DNA of 64,000 nt from UBA8389 sp035719105 (GCA_035719105.1 DASTGN010000003.1:207174-271173); one strand, 5' to 3'; counted from the first letter of the stretch, positions 27,425 through 34,923 are shown. The notes: generated from the sequence alone by a model not told the origin. Translations and numbers: made by a program.

Positions 27425-27655
27425 ATGAGCCGTATAATGCACTATTCAGAGTTAATAAAAACAATAAAAGACCGCCGGGAAGCCTTACAGGTAACACAGG
27501 AAACCGTGGCGGAACTATCGGGTGTTGGGTTACGCACACTCAAACAGTTCGAAAGTGGAAAAGGAAACCCGACACTACTTACTTTACAAAAGATAGCCGA
27601 TGTGTTGGGATTAGAACTAACACTCACCGTCAAAAATTTATCTGGAAATAGATGA
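27425..27655 (+). CDS. hipB: HipB-like helix-turn-helix antitoxin/repressor
   Basis: 76 residues, almost entirely a Cro/C1-type HTH: LQVTQETVAELSGVGLRTLK with QFESGKGNPTLLTLQKIADV. This is the usual HipB fold that binds operators as a dimer. It opens a three-gene operon and its stop overlaps the next start (ATGA), so the three proteins are made in linked amounts. The palindrome over its promoter suggests autoregulation. In HipBST systems HipB is a DNA-binding partner and only a helper in neutralisation. The start could be the Met at 27425 or that at 27437. Confidence 0.88.
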   Translation: MSRIMHYSELIKTIKDRREALQVTQETVAELSGVGLRTLKQFESGKGNPTLLTLQKIADVLGLELTLTVKNLSGNR

Positions 27656-27996
27656 GACAGGTAAAAGTATTATTCAAAGACCAGGAAGCAGGAGTATTAA
27701 CCCAGCACAACGATGGATCATTTACATTCAGCTACAATGATGCATGGTTAGCCGACAACAACAAACCAGCAATCAGTCTCACGTTGCCTAAAAGTGAACA
27801 ATCCTTTCATTCACCATTTCTATTCCCGTTTTTTTTCAACATGCTACCAGAAGGTTCAAACAAACAAGTCGTCTGCAAATTAAACAGGATTGATACAAAA
27901 GATTATTTTGGCTTACTGATGACTACCGCAAAAACGGATAGTATCGGTGCAGTAACCCTCATGGAAATCATTGGTAATAACACCGCAGAACAATGA
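27652..27996 (+). CDS. hipS: HipS-like small antitoxin (HipA N-subdomain-1 protein)
   Basis: 114 residues equivalent to the N-terminal subdomain 1 of HipA, here a free protein. The family pattern is clear: VKVLFKDQEAGVLTQHNDGS, then ISLTLPKSEQSFHSPFLFPF, FFNMLPEGSN and KDYFGLLMTTAKTDSIGAVT. In the enteropathogenic E. coli HipBST system the stand-alone HipS neutralises the kinase HipT. The same gene order, the ATGA overlaps on both sides and the similar length point to that role here. The alternative is a split HipA in which this piece is simply a subunit; sequence alone cannot distinguish them. Confidence 0.82.
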   Translation: MRQVKVLFKDQEAGVLTQHNDGSFTFSYNDAWLADNNKPAISLTLPKSEQSFHSPFLFPFFFNMLPEGSNKQVVCKLNRIDTKDYFGLLMTTAKTDSIGAVTLMEIIGNNTAEQ

Positions 27997-29000
27997 AAAA
28001 AAGATTAGAAAATAATATTCAACATCCAATTACTCATTGTCCCGGCACCTTAGCTGAAGGTTTTAATGCTTATAGTAGAACATGTCTGAAACGAGTTTTT
28101 CAAGGCAAGGCGGTGCATTGCATATTGCCATACGACTCGCCTGCTTCCAATTCAGAAACAGACAACCTTTTCGATCAAAACAGAAAACGCATGTCTATCT
28201 CCGGTGTCCAGGAAAAATTCTCGGTACTGCTCGAAAAAAATAAATTGAGGCTAATCGAAGAGGGCGAACGTGGCACATATATTCTGAAACCAATTCCTGG
28301 AGTAGGTAAAAATCCCAATCAGATGCCAGCCAACGAACACCTAACGATGCAAATTGCTCGTCAGGTATATAACATTGAAACAGCCGAAAATGCATTGATT
28401 TTCTTCAAAAACGGAGCTCCGGCTTACATTACCAAACGCTTTGATGTAAAAAACGACGGTTCAAAACTGGCGCAGGAAGATTTTGCGTCACTAGCTGGCC
28501 GGACACCGCAGACACATGGAGAACATTACAAGTATTTGGGAAATTATTTTGAGTTGTTTGAATTGATGCAGAAGCATTTGCCAACCTATAAATTGGAAGT
28601 ACCCAAACTATTGAAACTGCTGATTTTCAATTATCTGTTTTCTAATGGCGATGCACACTTCAAAAACTTTTCGATACTGGAGACCCCAATGGGCGACTAC
28701 AGATTAAGTCCGGCCTACGACCTGATAAACAGTCGTATTCACATTGAGGATAGAGATTTTGCACTGGATGATGGACTATTACCCAGAAACAAAACACAGG
28801 GCAAGGTTAGTCATCAATTTGCAATACTTGCTGAAAATGCAGGAATCAGTGAAACCATATTCAATGGAATCATGAAACTCTTGCTCTCAAAATCAGCAGA
28901 AGTTGAGAAACTGATAAATGCATCCTTCCTCAACGAAAGTATTAAACGGAATTATTGGCAAGCTTATCAAACCCGACTAAAGAAACTTTCAGAAGAATAA
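27993..29000 (+). CDS. hipT: HipT-like Ser/Thr kinase toxin
   Basis: 335 residues, the size of HipT and about 100 shorter than full HipA because subdomain 1 is encoded separately. The Gly-rich loop MSISGVQEKFS has the Ser-Ile-Ser pair (S68, S70) typical of HipT autophosphorylation sites. K75 and the YILKPIP strand line the ATP pocket. D220 in NGDAHFKNF is the catalytic base and D243 in LSPAYDLINSR the metal-binding Asp. Known relatives phosphorylate an aminoacyl-tRNA synthetase (TrpS for E. coli HipT) and stop growth; the target here is unknown. All catalytic residues are present, so it should be active. Confidence 0.85.
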   Translation: MKKRLENNIQHPITHCPGTLAEGFNAYSRTCLKRVFQGKAVHCILPYDSPASNSETDNLFDQNRKRMSISGVQEKFSVLLEKNKLRLIEEGERGTYILKPIPGVGKNPNQMPANEHLTMQIARQVYNIETAENALIFFKNGAPAYITKRFDVKNDGSKLAQEDFASLAGRTPQTHGEHYKYLGNYFELFELMQKHLPTYKLEVPKLLKLLIFNYLFSNGDAHFKNFSILETPMGDYRLSPAYDLINSRIHIEDRDFALDDGLLPRNKTQGKVSHQFAILAENAGISETIFNGIMKLLLSKSAEVEKLINASFLNESIKRNYWQAYQTRLKKLSEE

Positions 29001-29282
29001 TCCCCAAACAGTTTGGGTTTTTATGTATTTGCATGCCCGACAGAAACGCTAAGCAAAACCGTTGACGTCAAAAGATAGCATACAACCCAAGTTACGTCGA
29101 ACCTCTCGAATTGGTTCAATTGGTGACCTTTCTACTTATAAAACCATCACTTGACCCATAACCCGAACGAGGGATTTCAAAATATTTACTTCATTTCTAA
29201 AGTAGTTTATTTCATGACCATGATAAATGATTTTAATGAAAAAATCATTCGTAAATTCGTCAAATAATAAAACCCCTCTTTC

Positions 29283-30542
29283 ATGAAAACGATAGCCTAC
29301 AATCCACTCACCATACCAACCTATGTAATGGCAAAACCAATTGGTTCCAGTTGCAACCTGAACTGCGCCTATTGCTATTATCTTGAAAAGGCGAAATTAT
29401 ACGAAAATCGTAAGAACTTTATCATGAGCGACGATACGCTCGAAAAATACATTGAAAGTTATATTCAAGCTCAGCCAGTACCCGATGTCTTGTTTTCCTG
29501 GCACGGAGGAGAGACCTTGTTGCGGGATCTTTCCTTTTATCGAAAGGTGCTTGCCCTTCAAAAAAAATACGGCCGCGGACGAAGAATAGATAACTCACTG
29601 CAAACCAATGGCGTATTATTGAATGACGATTGGTGTAGGTTCTTTAAGGACGCTAATTTTCTGATTGGAATATCCTTAGATGGACCGGAACATTGCCACG
29701 ATAAATATCGAAAAAACAAAGGAGGAGACGGCACATTCCGACAAGTGATGCGAGGCGTCGAATTGCTACAAAAGCATCAGGTAGACTTTAATACGCTCTC
29801 CGTAATCAATAATTACAATGTCGATTTTCCGCTCGAAACGTATCATTTCTTTAAAGAAATTGGAAGTCAATACATGCAGTTCTCACCCATTGTAGAGCGA
29901 TTGTCGAATGTACGACCCGATGGTTTGAACCTACTGCCACCCGACTTTAATGCCAATATAGAATCCAATGCCGGAACCGATTCCAATACAGAAACCGTTT
30001 TAGCTCCCTGGACAGTGGACGCCAAGAAATTCGGTCAATTTTATATATCCATTTTTGACGAATGGGTTCGAAAGGATGTCGGAAGGTATTTTATCCAGCT
30101 ATTCGATGCGACGTTGGCCGGAACGGTCGGAGAACAGCCAGGCGTTTGCATTTTTGGAGAAACCTGTGGACATGCCACCGCGATGGAGTTTAACGGAGAT
30201 GTATACGCCTGTGACCATTTTGTTTATCCCGAATATAAATTGGGAAACATCAAAACCCATACCATTTTTGAAATGGTCTTTTCTCAAAAGCAATTGCGAT
30301 TTGGAGCAGATAAGCGTGACATGTTGCCGTCGCAATGTCTCCAATGTGAATACAAGAAACTTTGCAACGGCGAATGCCCTAAAAACCGAATAATCAATAC
30401 TTCGACCGGAGAACCCGGACTAAATTATCTATGCGAAGGTTACACCGCTTTTTGGAAACATACAAAACCTTATATGGAGTTCATGGCCAATGAATTGCGC
30501 TTTGAACGTTCACCGGCAAACGTCATGAATTGGAACAAGTAA
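29283..30542 (+). CDS. Anaerobic sulfatase maturase (radical SAM)
   Basis: 419 residues. The radical SAM cysteines are C24, C28 and C31 (SSCNLNCAYCYYLEK), followed by SWHGGETLLR and the SLDGPEHCHDKYRKNKGGDGT segment typical of anSMEs. The C-terminal SPASM-type region supplies cysteines for two auxiliary 4Fe-4S clusters: CIFGETCGHATAM, VYACDHFVYPEYKLGN and QCLQCEYKKLCNGECPKNR. The enzyme oxidises an active-site Cys or Ser of type I sulfatases to formylglycine without oxygen. No sulfatase gene is in this window, so the target lies elsewhere. It converges with the rSAM operon on the other strand. Confidence 0.9.
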   Translation: MKTIAYNPLTIPTYVMAKPIGSSCNLNCAYCYYLEKAKLYENRKNFIMSDDTLEKYIESYIQAQPVPDVLFSWHGGETLLRDLSFYRKVLALQKKYGRGRRIDNSLQTNGVLLNDDWCRFFKDANFLIGISLDGPEHCHDKYRKNKGGDGTFRQVMRGVELLQKHQVDFNTLSVINNYNVDFPLETYHFFKEIGSQYMQFSPIVERLSNVRPDGLNLLPPDFNANIESNAGTDSNTETVLAPWTVDAKKFGQFYISIFDEWVRKDVGRYFIQLFDATLAGTVGEQPGVCIFGETCGHATAMEFNGDVYACDHFVYPEYKLGNIKTHTIFEMVFSQKQLRFGADKRDMLPSQCLQCEYKKLCNGECPKNRIINTSTGEPGLNYLCEGYTAFWKHTKPYMEFMANELRFERSPANVMNWNK

Positions 30543-30567
30543 TTACGCCGCCAAGCGACGTAATTAC
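30539..30567. terminator. Hairpin between convergent genes
   Basis: GTAATTACG (30539-30547) and CGTAATTAC (30559-30567) form a 9-bp stem that overlaps the stop of the sulfatase maturase. It lacks a T-run on either side, so it is at best a weak bidirectional terminator. Confidence 0.45.
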
Positions 30568-30576
30568 CTAAAAACC

Positions 30577-31002
30577 TTACTGAAAACTGATGGTCCAACG
30601 AATACCAAAACGGTCGGTCAACATACCGTGGTACGCGCCCCAGAACATCATGGCCATCGGCATCTCTGCCTTGCCTCCCTCAGCCAAGCCATTAAAAAGA
30701 GCATCCGCTTCCTCCTTGGACGAAGCATCCAGTGAAATGGCAAAATTATCTCCAGCGGTAGTTCCGCGGCCCATTTCGGGTAAACTATCGCTGCCAAAAA
30801 GCATCGCATTGCCACCTATCGGCAATTCCACATGTAAAACTTTATTCTTTAAGGAATCCGGAACAGGCGGAAAACCCTCCATGGGAGGCATATCCTTGAA
30901 ATACTGCATCATACGGAATTCCGTCTTGAAAACTTTCTTATAAAAATTGAACGCTTCTTCAGTAAATCCGTTGAAGTTCAGCGAGATAACCATATTCTTC
31001 AT
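30577..31002 (-). CDS. VOC-superfamily protein, PhnB-like
   Basis: 141 residues of the vicinal oxygen chelate fold, PhnB/3-demethylubiquinone methyltransferase-like type (ISLNFNGFTEEAFNFYKKVF, YFKDMPPM, then SLDASSKEEADALFNGLAEG and WGAYHGMLTDRFGIRWTI). These proteins often bind metal or small ligands but the activity of this subgroup is mostly unknown. It is the last gene on the minus strand before the convergent hairpin, 60 bases after the thioredoxin fusion gene, so it could be a distal member of the rSAM operon or an independent gene. Confidence 0.85.
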   Translation of the reverse strand: MKNMVISLNFNGFTEEAFNFYKKVFKTEFRMMQYFKDMPPMEGFPPVPDSLKNKVLHVELPIGGNAMLFGSDSLPEMGRGTTAGDNFAISLDASSKEEADALFNGLAEGGKAEMPMAMMFWGAYHGMLTDRFGIRWTISFQ

Positions 31003-31062
31003 CTTGATGTCTATTTAAATTAGGTAGCAAATATACGCATCGACCATTCAAAATTCCAACAA

Positions 31063-32337
31063 TCAGTTCATCAATTTTTTCGAACAGTCGATAGCCGCAA
31101 TCGTACCGTCCGAAACCGCTGTCGTGATCTGCCTGTATTTCTTGCTCACCACGTCTCCGGCAGCATAAACGTCCGGTAAGGTCGTCTGACGATCCTCGTC
31201 CACCAAAATATACCCCCACTTGTCCAAAGATGGGAGAACCGATCCGAGCATCGAAACGTTGGCCTTAAATCCAATGAACACAAACACTCCGTCCGAAACC
31301 AATTTCGTGAACTCATGCGTCAACACATTTTCTATCGTCGCAACCATCTGACCTTCCAATTTTTCAAAAAGCCTTGGTTCCGAATCGTAAATGACTGAAA
31401 TCTTGGGATCGGCCAACAACGCATCCACCGCCGTCTGGTTGGCTGTCAGCTTGTCAAACTGATGCACCATCGTAATCTTTGAAGCAAATTTGGAAATGAA
31501 CAACGCTTCTTCCACAGCGGAGTTCCCACCGCCAATCACCACCACTTCCTTGCCTTCAAAATATTTGGCATCGCAGGTGGCGCAATATGAGATGCCCTTG
31601 CCCTTGAATTCCGATTCCCCAGGCGCGTTCATCGTGTTGGGTGTTGTTCCCGTGGCTAATATGATTTTTTTGAAACGAATCGTCTCCAATTCGTCAATGA
31701 CAATCTCTTTTTTAACCAAATCCACCGAAGTGACATCCACCGCCAGCTTCATGTCAATGCCCGAATGCTTGGCCTGTTCGCCCATGTTGTGCGCCAACAG
31801 GTATCCCGGTTGCGGCTCTTGAAAACCCGGATAATTTGAAACCTGATGCGTGATGGCCATATAACCGCCCGGCAACGCAGGATCAATCAAAACCGTCTTG
31901 ATTTTGGCCTGACCCAGATAAATTCCAGCAGTCAGACCTGCAGGGCCACCACCCAAAATCACCACATCGTAATCCGACACCATTGGTTTGCGAGCAGCAT
32001 GCACCTTCGAAACCTCTTCGGGCGAAAGCATCCCGTCCAATTTCTCCATCAACTGCGATTTGCGAATGGCACCACTGACGAACTCTGTAACCTGCTTGCC
32101 CTGATCAAAAAACAAGACCGTCGGTGAGGAAGTCACCCCAAGCTGAGTTGCCAATTCTCGGTTCGCCTGACGGAAAATCTTCAAAAACTTCAGGTTCGAA
32201 CCGTACAGTTCAGCCATTTCTTCGAACTTCGGAGCCAACGCTTCACACGGAGGACACTCGGTCGAATAAAAATCCAAAACAACTTTTCCACCGTTCAAAA
32301 CCTCTTTTTCAAAATCTTTTGATTCAATTTCTTTCAT
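31063..32337 (-). CDS. Thioredoxin-thioredoxin reductase fusion protein
   Basis: 424 residues. Residues 1-105 are a thioredoxin fold with C28-P-P-C31 instead of the classical CGPC. After a short linker the protein continues as a low-molecular-weight thioredoxin reductase. It has the FAD loop VVILGGGPAGLTAGIYLG (129-134 core), redox site C252-A-T-C255, NADPH loop VVVIGGGNSAVEEALF and the C-terminal VYAAGDVVSKKYRQI. The fused domain is at the N-terminus, the reverse of the better-known mycobacterial TrxR-Trx fusion. It probably supplies electrons from NADPH to a thiol or Fe-S substrate. The gene lies 37 bases after the radical SAM gene, implying a dedicated reductant for that system. Confidence 0.9.
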   Translation of the reverse strand: MKEIESKDFEKEVLNGGKVVLDFYSTECPPCEALAPKFEEMAELYGSNLKFLKIFRQANRELATQLGVTSSPTVLFFDQGKQVTEFVSGAIRKSQLMEKLDGMLSPEEVSKVHAARKPMVSDYDVVILGGGPAGLTAGIYLGQAKIKTVLIDPALPGGYMAITHQVSNYPGFQEPQPGYLLAHNMGEQAKHSGIDMKLAVDVTSVDLVKKEIVIDELETIRFKKIILATGTTPNTMNAPGESEFKGKGISYCATCDAKYFEGKEVVVIGGGNSAVEEALFISKFASKITMVHQFDKLTANQTAVDALLADPKISVIYDSEPRLFEKLEGQMVATIENVLTHEFTKLVSDGVFVFIGFKANVSMLGSVLPSLDKWGYILVDEDRQTTLPDVYAAGDVVSKKYRQITTAVSDGTIAAIDCSKKLMN

Positions 32338-32374
32338 CTGATAATCAATATAATACGATACTATAATTAAACTT

Positions 32375-33673
32375 TTACTTGAAGTAGTAGGAAGCTCCCA
32401 ACGAAAGCAATTCCTTGATTGGACGGCAATCTGGAGAAGCTACCGAGCCGTTTTTATTCTTGGCAACCGACGCACAACCTCCTCCGCATGCCAACGCCAA
32501 CGAACAGTCCTTGCATTCCAAAATGGAAGTGATGTCCCTGTCCTGCCACGCTTCCACCGCTTCGGTGTTCAGCGTAACGGTCGGATAAAAAGTGCCCAGT
32601 TCCTCCCCTTGTTTCCCGACGGTTGCCGTGCAGGAATAAATGGTGCCGGTATAGTCAAACGCCCATTCCGTCTTGCAAGCAGGACAAGAATCGAACAAAG
32701 GTTGTGGTAGCTCGTCGTTCTCAGAGATGAATTTGGCAATGGAGAACGCAGGTTTGTAGAATTCGGCAATGTAGGGATGTTCTTTCAGCAGTTCATACAT
32801 CGCACCGTAAAGCGAAGCACGGTCGTACAACCGGTCTGGCGTGCTGTTGCAATGGTGAAGCTCGTAATTTCGACCAATTTGCGTCTTGAAAATTGGATTC
32901 GACGTCCAGCCTTTATCGATGGCAAAACGCGACAAGGCAGGCAGGTTGCTCAGGTTGTCCTTATCGGCCACCATCCTCAAATTCACGGAGATACCAGCTT
33001 TCAGGCTAGCATCGATGCCCTCTACGATTCTTTTGAAAGTAGGCTGCTTGCCAAGCAGGTACCGACGCGCATCGTGCACTTCTTCGGTGCCGTCCAGCGT
33101 TACTTGAACCTCCCGAATTCGGTGCTTCGACAACAAATCCAGGTACGAAGCCAACGTATAGCCGTTGGTTACAAAAGCCACTTCCAAACCAGCTTCCGTA
33201 GCTTTGTTCAAAAAATGCGTCAGCAAAAGACGCTGATTTTTACCGGGCAGCAAGGGTTCACCGCCAAAAACGGTCACATATTTACGTTTACCAGCAAAAT
33301 GCACCTTCACATAATCGAAAAAGGAATCGATCACCTCGGTCGAAAGCACCTGTTTCACAGGCTCATAGCCTTCTTGATAACAATACGTGCAGGCAAAATT
33401 GCAGGAATAATTGGGCACAAAAAACAACTGGACCTCGTCTAATTCGCGGCGATCCAAAAAATCCAGATACGCATTCCGAAACGCAGATTGCTCGTCGAAT
33501 TCCTGTGTCAGATAGCCTTTTTCGGCAAACGCACCTTCGGGATCGATTTCCTTAAGGTATCGATCTCTCTCCGTTTTCGAAATCAAGTCGGCACTGCCGT
33601 ACAATGGATTGACGATGAGAAACTCCCCCGGGGCATCCGCCACTGGAGCAACAATATTGTGTTTGGATTTCAT
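32375..33673 (-). CDS. Radical SAM/SPASM protein, probable peptide maturase
   Basis: 432 residues. An N-terminal region of about 85 residues precedes the radical SAM core with C91, C95 and C98 in PNYSCNFACTYCYQEGYEP. It continues with FGGEPLL and EVQVTLDGTEEVHDARR. The C-terminal SPASM region carries CPACKTEWAFDYTGTIYSC and the CKDCSLALACGGGCASV cluster with a final Cys, enough ligands for two extra 4Fe-4S clusters. This layout is that of enzymes that modify ribosomal peptides or protein side chains. The tiny Cys-rich gene 72 bases upstream is the obvious candidate substrate. It is not a sulfatase maturase (compare 29283-30542), and the N-terminus differs. Confidence 0.85.
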   Translation of the reverse strand: MKSKHNIVAPVADAPGEFLIVNPLYGSADLISKTERDRYLKEIDPEGAFAEKGYLTQEFDEQSAFRNAYLDFLDRRELDEVQLFFVPNYSCNFACTYCYQEGYEPVKQVLSTEVIDSFFDYVKVHFAGKRKYVTVFGGEPLLPGKNQRLLLTHFLNKATEAGLEVAFVTNGYTLASYLDLLSKHRIREVQVTLDGTEEVHDARRYLLGKQPTFKRIVEGIDASLKAGISVNLRMVADKDNLSNLPALSRFAIDKGWTSNPIFKTQIGRNYELHHCNSTPDRLYDRASLYGAMYELLKEHPYIAEFYKPAFSIAKFISENDELPQPLFDSCPACKTEWAFDYTGTIYSCTATVGKQGEELGTFYPTVTLNTEAVEAWQDRDITSILECKDCSLALACGGGCASVAKNKNGSVASPDCRPIKELLSLGASYYFK

Positions 33674-33692
33674 AAGCTAACTATTTGATTTT

Positions 33693-33738
33693 AAAAGGGC
33701 TGCGTCCATATGAATTCCATACCGACACAGCCCTAAAA
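33693..33738 (-). terminator. Attenuator-like hairpin between the Cys-rich peptide gene and the maturase gene
   Basis: On the minus strand AGGGCTG (33734-33728) pairs with CAGCCCT (33702-33696), followed by TTTAAAATC, with matching T/A-rich flanks extending the stem. It would end part of the transcripts after the peptide gene and let the rest continue into the maturase gene, giving more substrate than enzyme, as in many RiPP operons. Confidence 0.6.
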
Positions 33739-33745
33739 TCCATGC

Positions 33746-33853
33746 TCAGTCGTGACAACCAGCAATGGTCACGGAAACCTTGGCACAGCATTGTGCCACT
33801 TTTTTCGTGGATTTGCCGCTGTTACAGCAGCTTTTCTTAACTAAACTTTTCAT
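33746..33853 (-). CDS. 35-residue Cys-rich peptide, candidate RiPP precursor or maturase substrate
   Basis: I found this by translating the gap between the methyltransferase and radical SAM genes. It starts with ATG at 33853 and ends with TGA at 33746. The product begins MKSLVKKSCCNSGKSTKK and ends SVTIAGCHD. It is basic and small, and five of its 35 residues are Cys, arranged C9-C10, C22-C23 and C33. There is no signal peptide or transmembrane segment. The position directly before a SPASM maturase, with an attenuator-like hairpin between, is how precursor peptides are usually placed. A metallothionein-like thiol peptide is the main alternative. The coding call rests on composition and context, not on a known family. 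Confidence 0.68.
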   Translation of the reverse strand: MKSLVKKSCCNSGKSTKKVAQCCAKVSVTIAGCHD

Positions 33854-33927
33854 CAGAAAGTGAATTTAGTACGGTTCGGTTCGCATGTAAACCAAAACCA
33901 ACGATGAACGAACATGCTCGTTTTAAT

Positions 33928-34578
33928 TTAGCAACAACAACAGCCAGTCGACCGTTTTACGCCAGAAATGGTGAAACTGCAGACTTCGGCCTTCCCTTTT
34001 GCATAAGGTTGCGATTCTTCCAAAATACGGATTTCTTTGAATCCGGCTGTCAACAGCATTTGCAGGTATTCGGGCTTGGTAACCGAACCAGCCCAGCATT
34101 CAGCCACTGCTTCAGGATCGTTTCGGTACTCCTCGGGAATGGGCTGCGTGGCGTAAATATCGCTCACCACGAACCGCCCACCCGTACGCAAAATACGGAA
34201 CACTTCGTTCCAAACTCCCTGTTTATCAGCGCTGTGATTGATAGTACAATTGGAAATAACCAAATCGACCGTTCCATCTTGCAAAGGTAGATGTTCGAGT
34301 TCAGCCTTGAGGATGGTGGCATTGGTAATCGCGAACTTTTCGAGATTCGCCTTGGCTTTGGCCACCATGCCCTCAGACAGATCAATGCCATAAACATGGC
34401 CCTTGGGACCGACCTTTTCAGCCAGTCGCATCACGTCGTTGCCTCTGCCGCTGCCTAAATCCACACAAACATCCCCCAACAGAGCCTCTGCATGAAATAC
34501 AGCACCCCCACAGGACAAACAGCAGGAATCATCCTTGCTTAAAAGCGTATAACGTTGATTGATAGCTTCGTTCGACAT
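33928..34578 (-). CDS. ArsM-like SAM-dependent methyltransferase with Cys4 tail
   Basis: 216 residues from the ATG at 34578, one base after the DUF6132 stop. The N-terminus has Cys19-Cys20 and Cys23 (SCCLSCGG). The SAM-binding fold follows (VCVDLGSGRGNDVMRLA, YGIDLSEGMVAKAK). C111 in ISNCTINHSADK and C161 in AECWAGSVTKPEYL match the two As(III)-binding cysteines of arsenite methyltransferases. The chain ends in four consecutive Cys (213-216). It therefore looks like an enzyme that methylates trivalent arsenic, or a related thiol-bound substrate. No arsR or arsenic transporter genes are nearby; instead it belongs to the operon with the radical SAM protein, so another substrate is possible. Confidence 0.85.
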   Translation of the reverse strand: MSNEAINQRYTLLSKDDSCCLSCGGAVFHAEALLGDVCVDLGSGRGNDVMRLAEKVGPKGHVYGIDLSEGMVAKAKANLEKFAITNATILKAELEHLPLQDGTVDLVISNCTINHSADKQGVWNEVFRILRTGGRFVVSDIYATQPIPEEYRNDPEAVAECWAGSVTKPEYLQMLLTAGFKEIRILEESQPYAKGKAEVCSFTISGVKRSTGCCCC

Positions 34579-34579
34579 A

Positions 34580-34819
34580 TTATTCGGGAATTTCGTCTGT
34601 GTCGGACGGTTTATTGGCAACCGGCTTCTTCTCAAAGGTATTAAATAATAGTCCACCGACCAATACCCCCCAAATGGAACTCATGATTGGGTTGGAAGTA
34701 ATGGGACATGTACCGCTGGTACAACCCACAAAATGATAATATAAATAGCCACCGACGCCACCCAGAATACCTCCAAGAATGGTCAAACGATGCTTTCGCA
34801 AATAAATCGGACACTGCAT
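34580..34819 (-). CDS. DUF6132 small membrane protein
   Basis: 79 residues from the ATG at 34819; the frame extends upstream to a TTG but the family begins near here. Two transmembrane helices (about 14-30 and 45-62) bracket the conserved segment YYHFVGCTSGTCPITSNP, which contains two Cys and names the family DUF6132. The C-terminus is hydrophilic. It is the first gene of the operon, one base before the ArsM-like gene. The function of the family is not known; the cysteine pair on a membrane loop fits transfer or sensing of sulfur, selenium or metal species, which is speculation. Confidence 0.85.
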   Translation of the reverse strand: MQCPIYLRKHRLTILGGILGGVGGYLYYHFVGCTSGTCPITSNPIMSSIWGVLVGGLLFNTFEKKPVANKPSDTDEIPE

Positions 34820-34889
34820 AATGCTATAAATTAGTTGATTTTCAAACAAATATTATCTACTAAGAATATTTTCCTATTGAAATTATTTG

Positions 34890-34923
34890 CAAATATAAAC
34901 ATATTTTTGATTCGTACATACAA
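34890..34923 (-). promoter_or_regulatory. Promoter of the DUF6132-ArsM-peptide-rSAM operon
   Basis: Minus-strand TTG (34923-34921), 23 bases, TATATTTG (34897-34890, perfect -7). Transcription would start near 34884, about 65 bases before the DUF6132 start. Confidence 0.6.

Noticed and set aside
29001..29282. Small gene or regulatory RNA between hipT and the sulfatase maturase
   Set aside because: The 282 bases are AT-rich, with short inverted repeats near 29230-29255 but no open frame or stable structure that I can defend.
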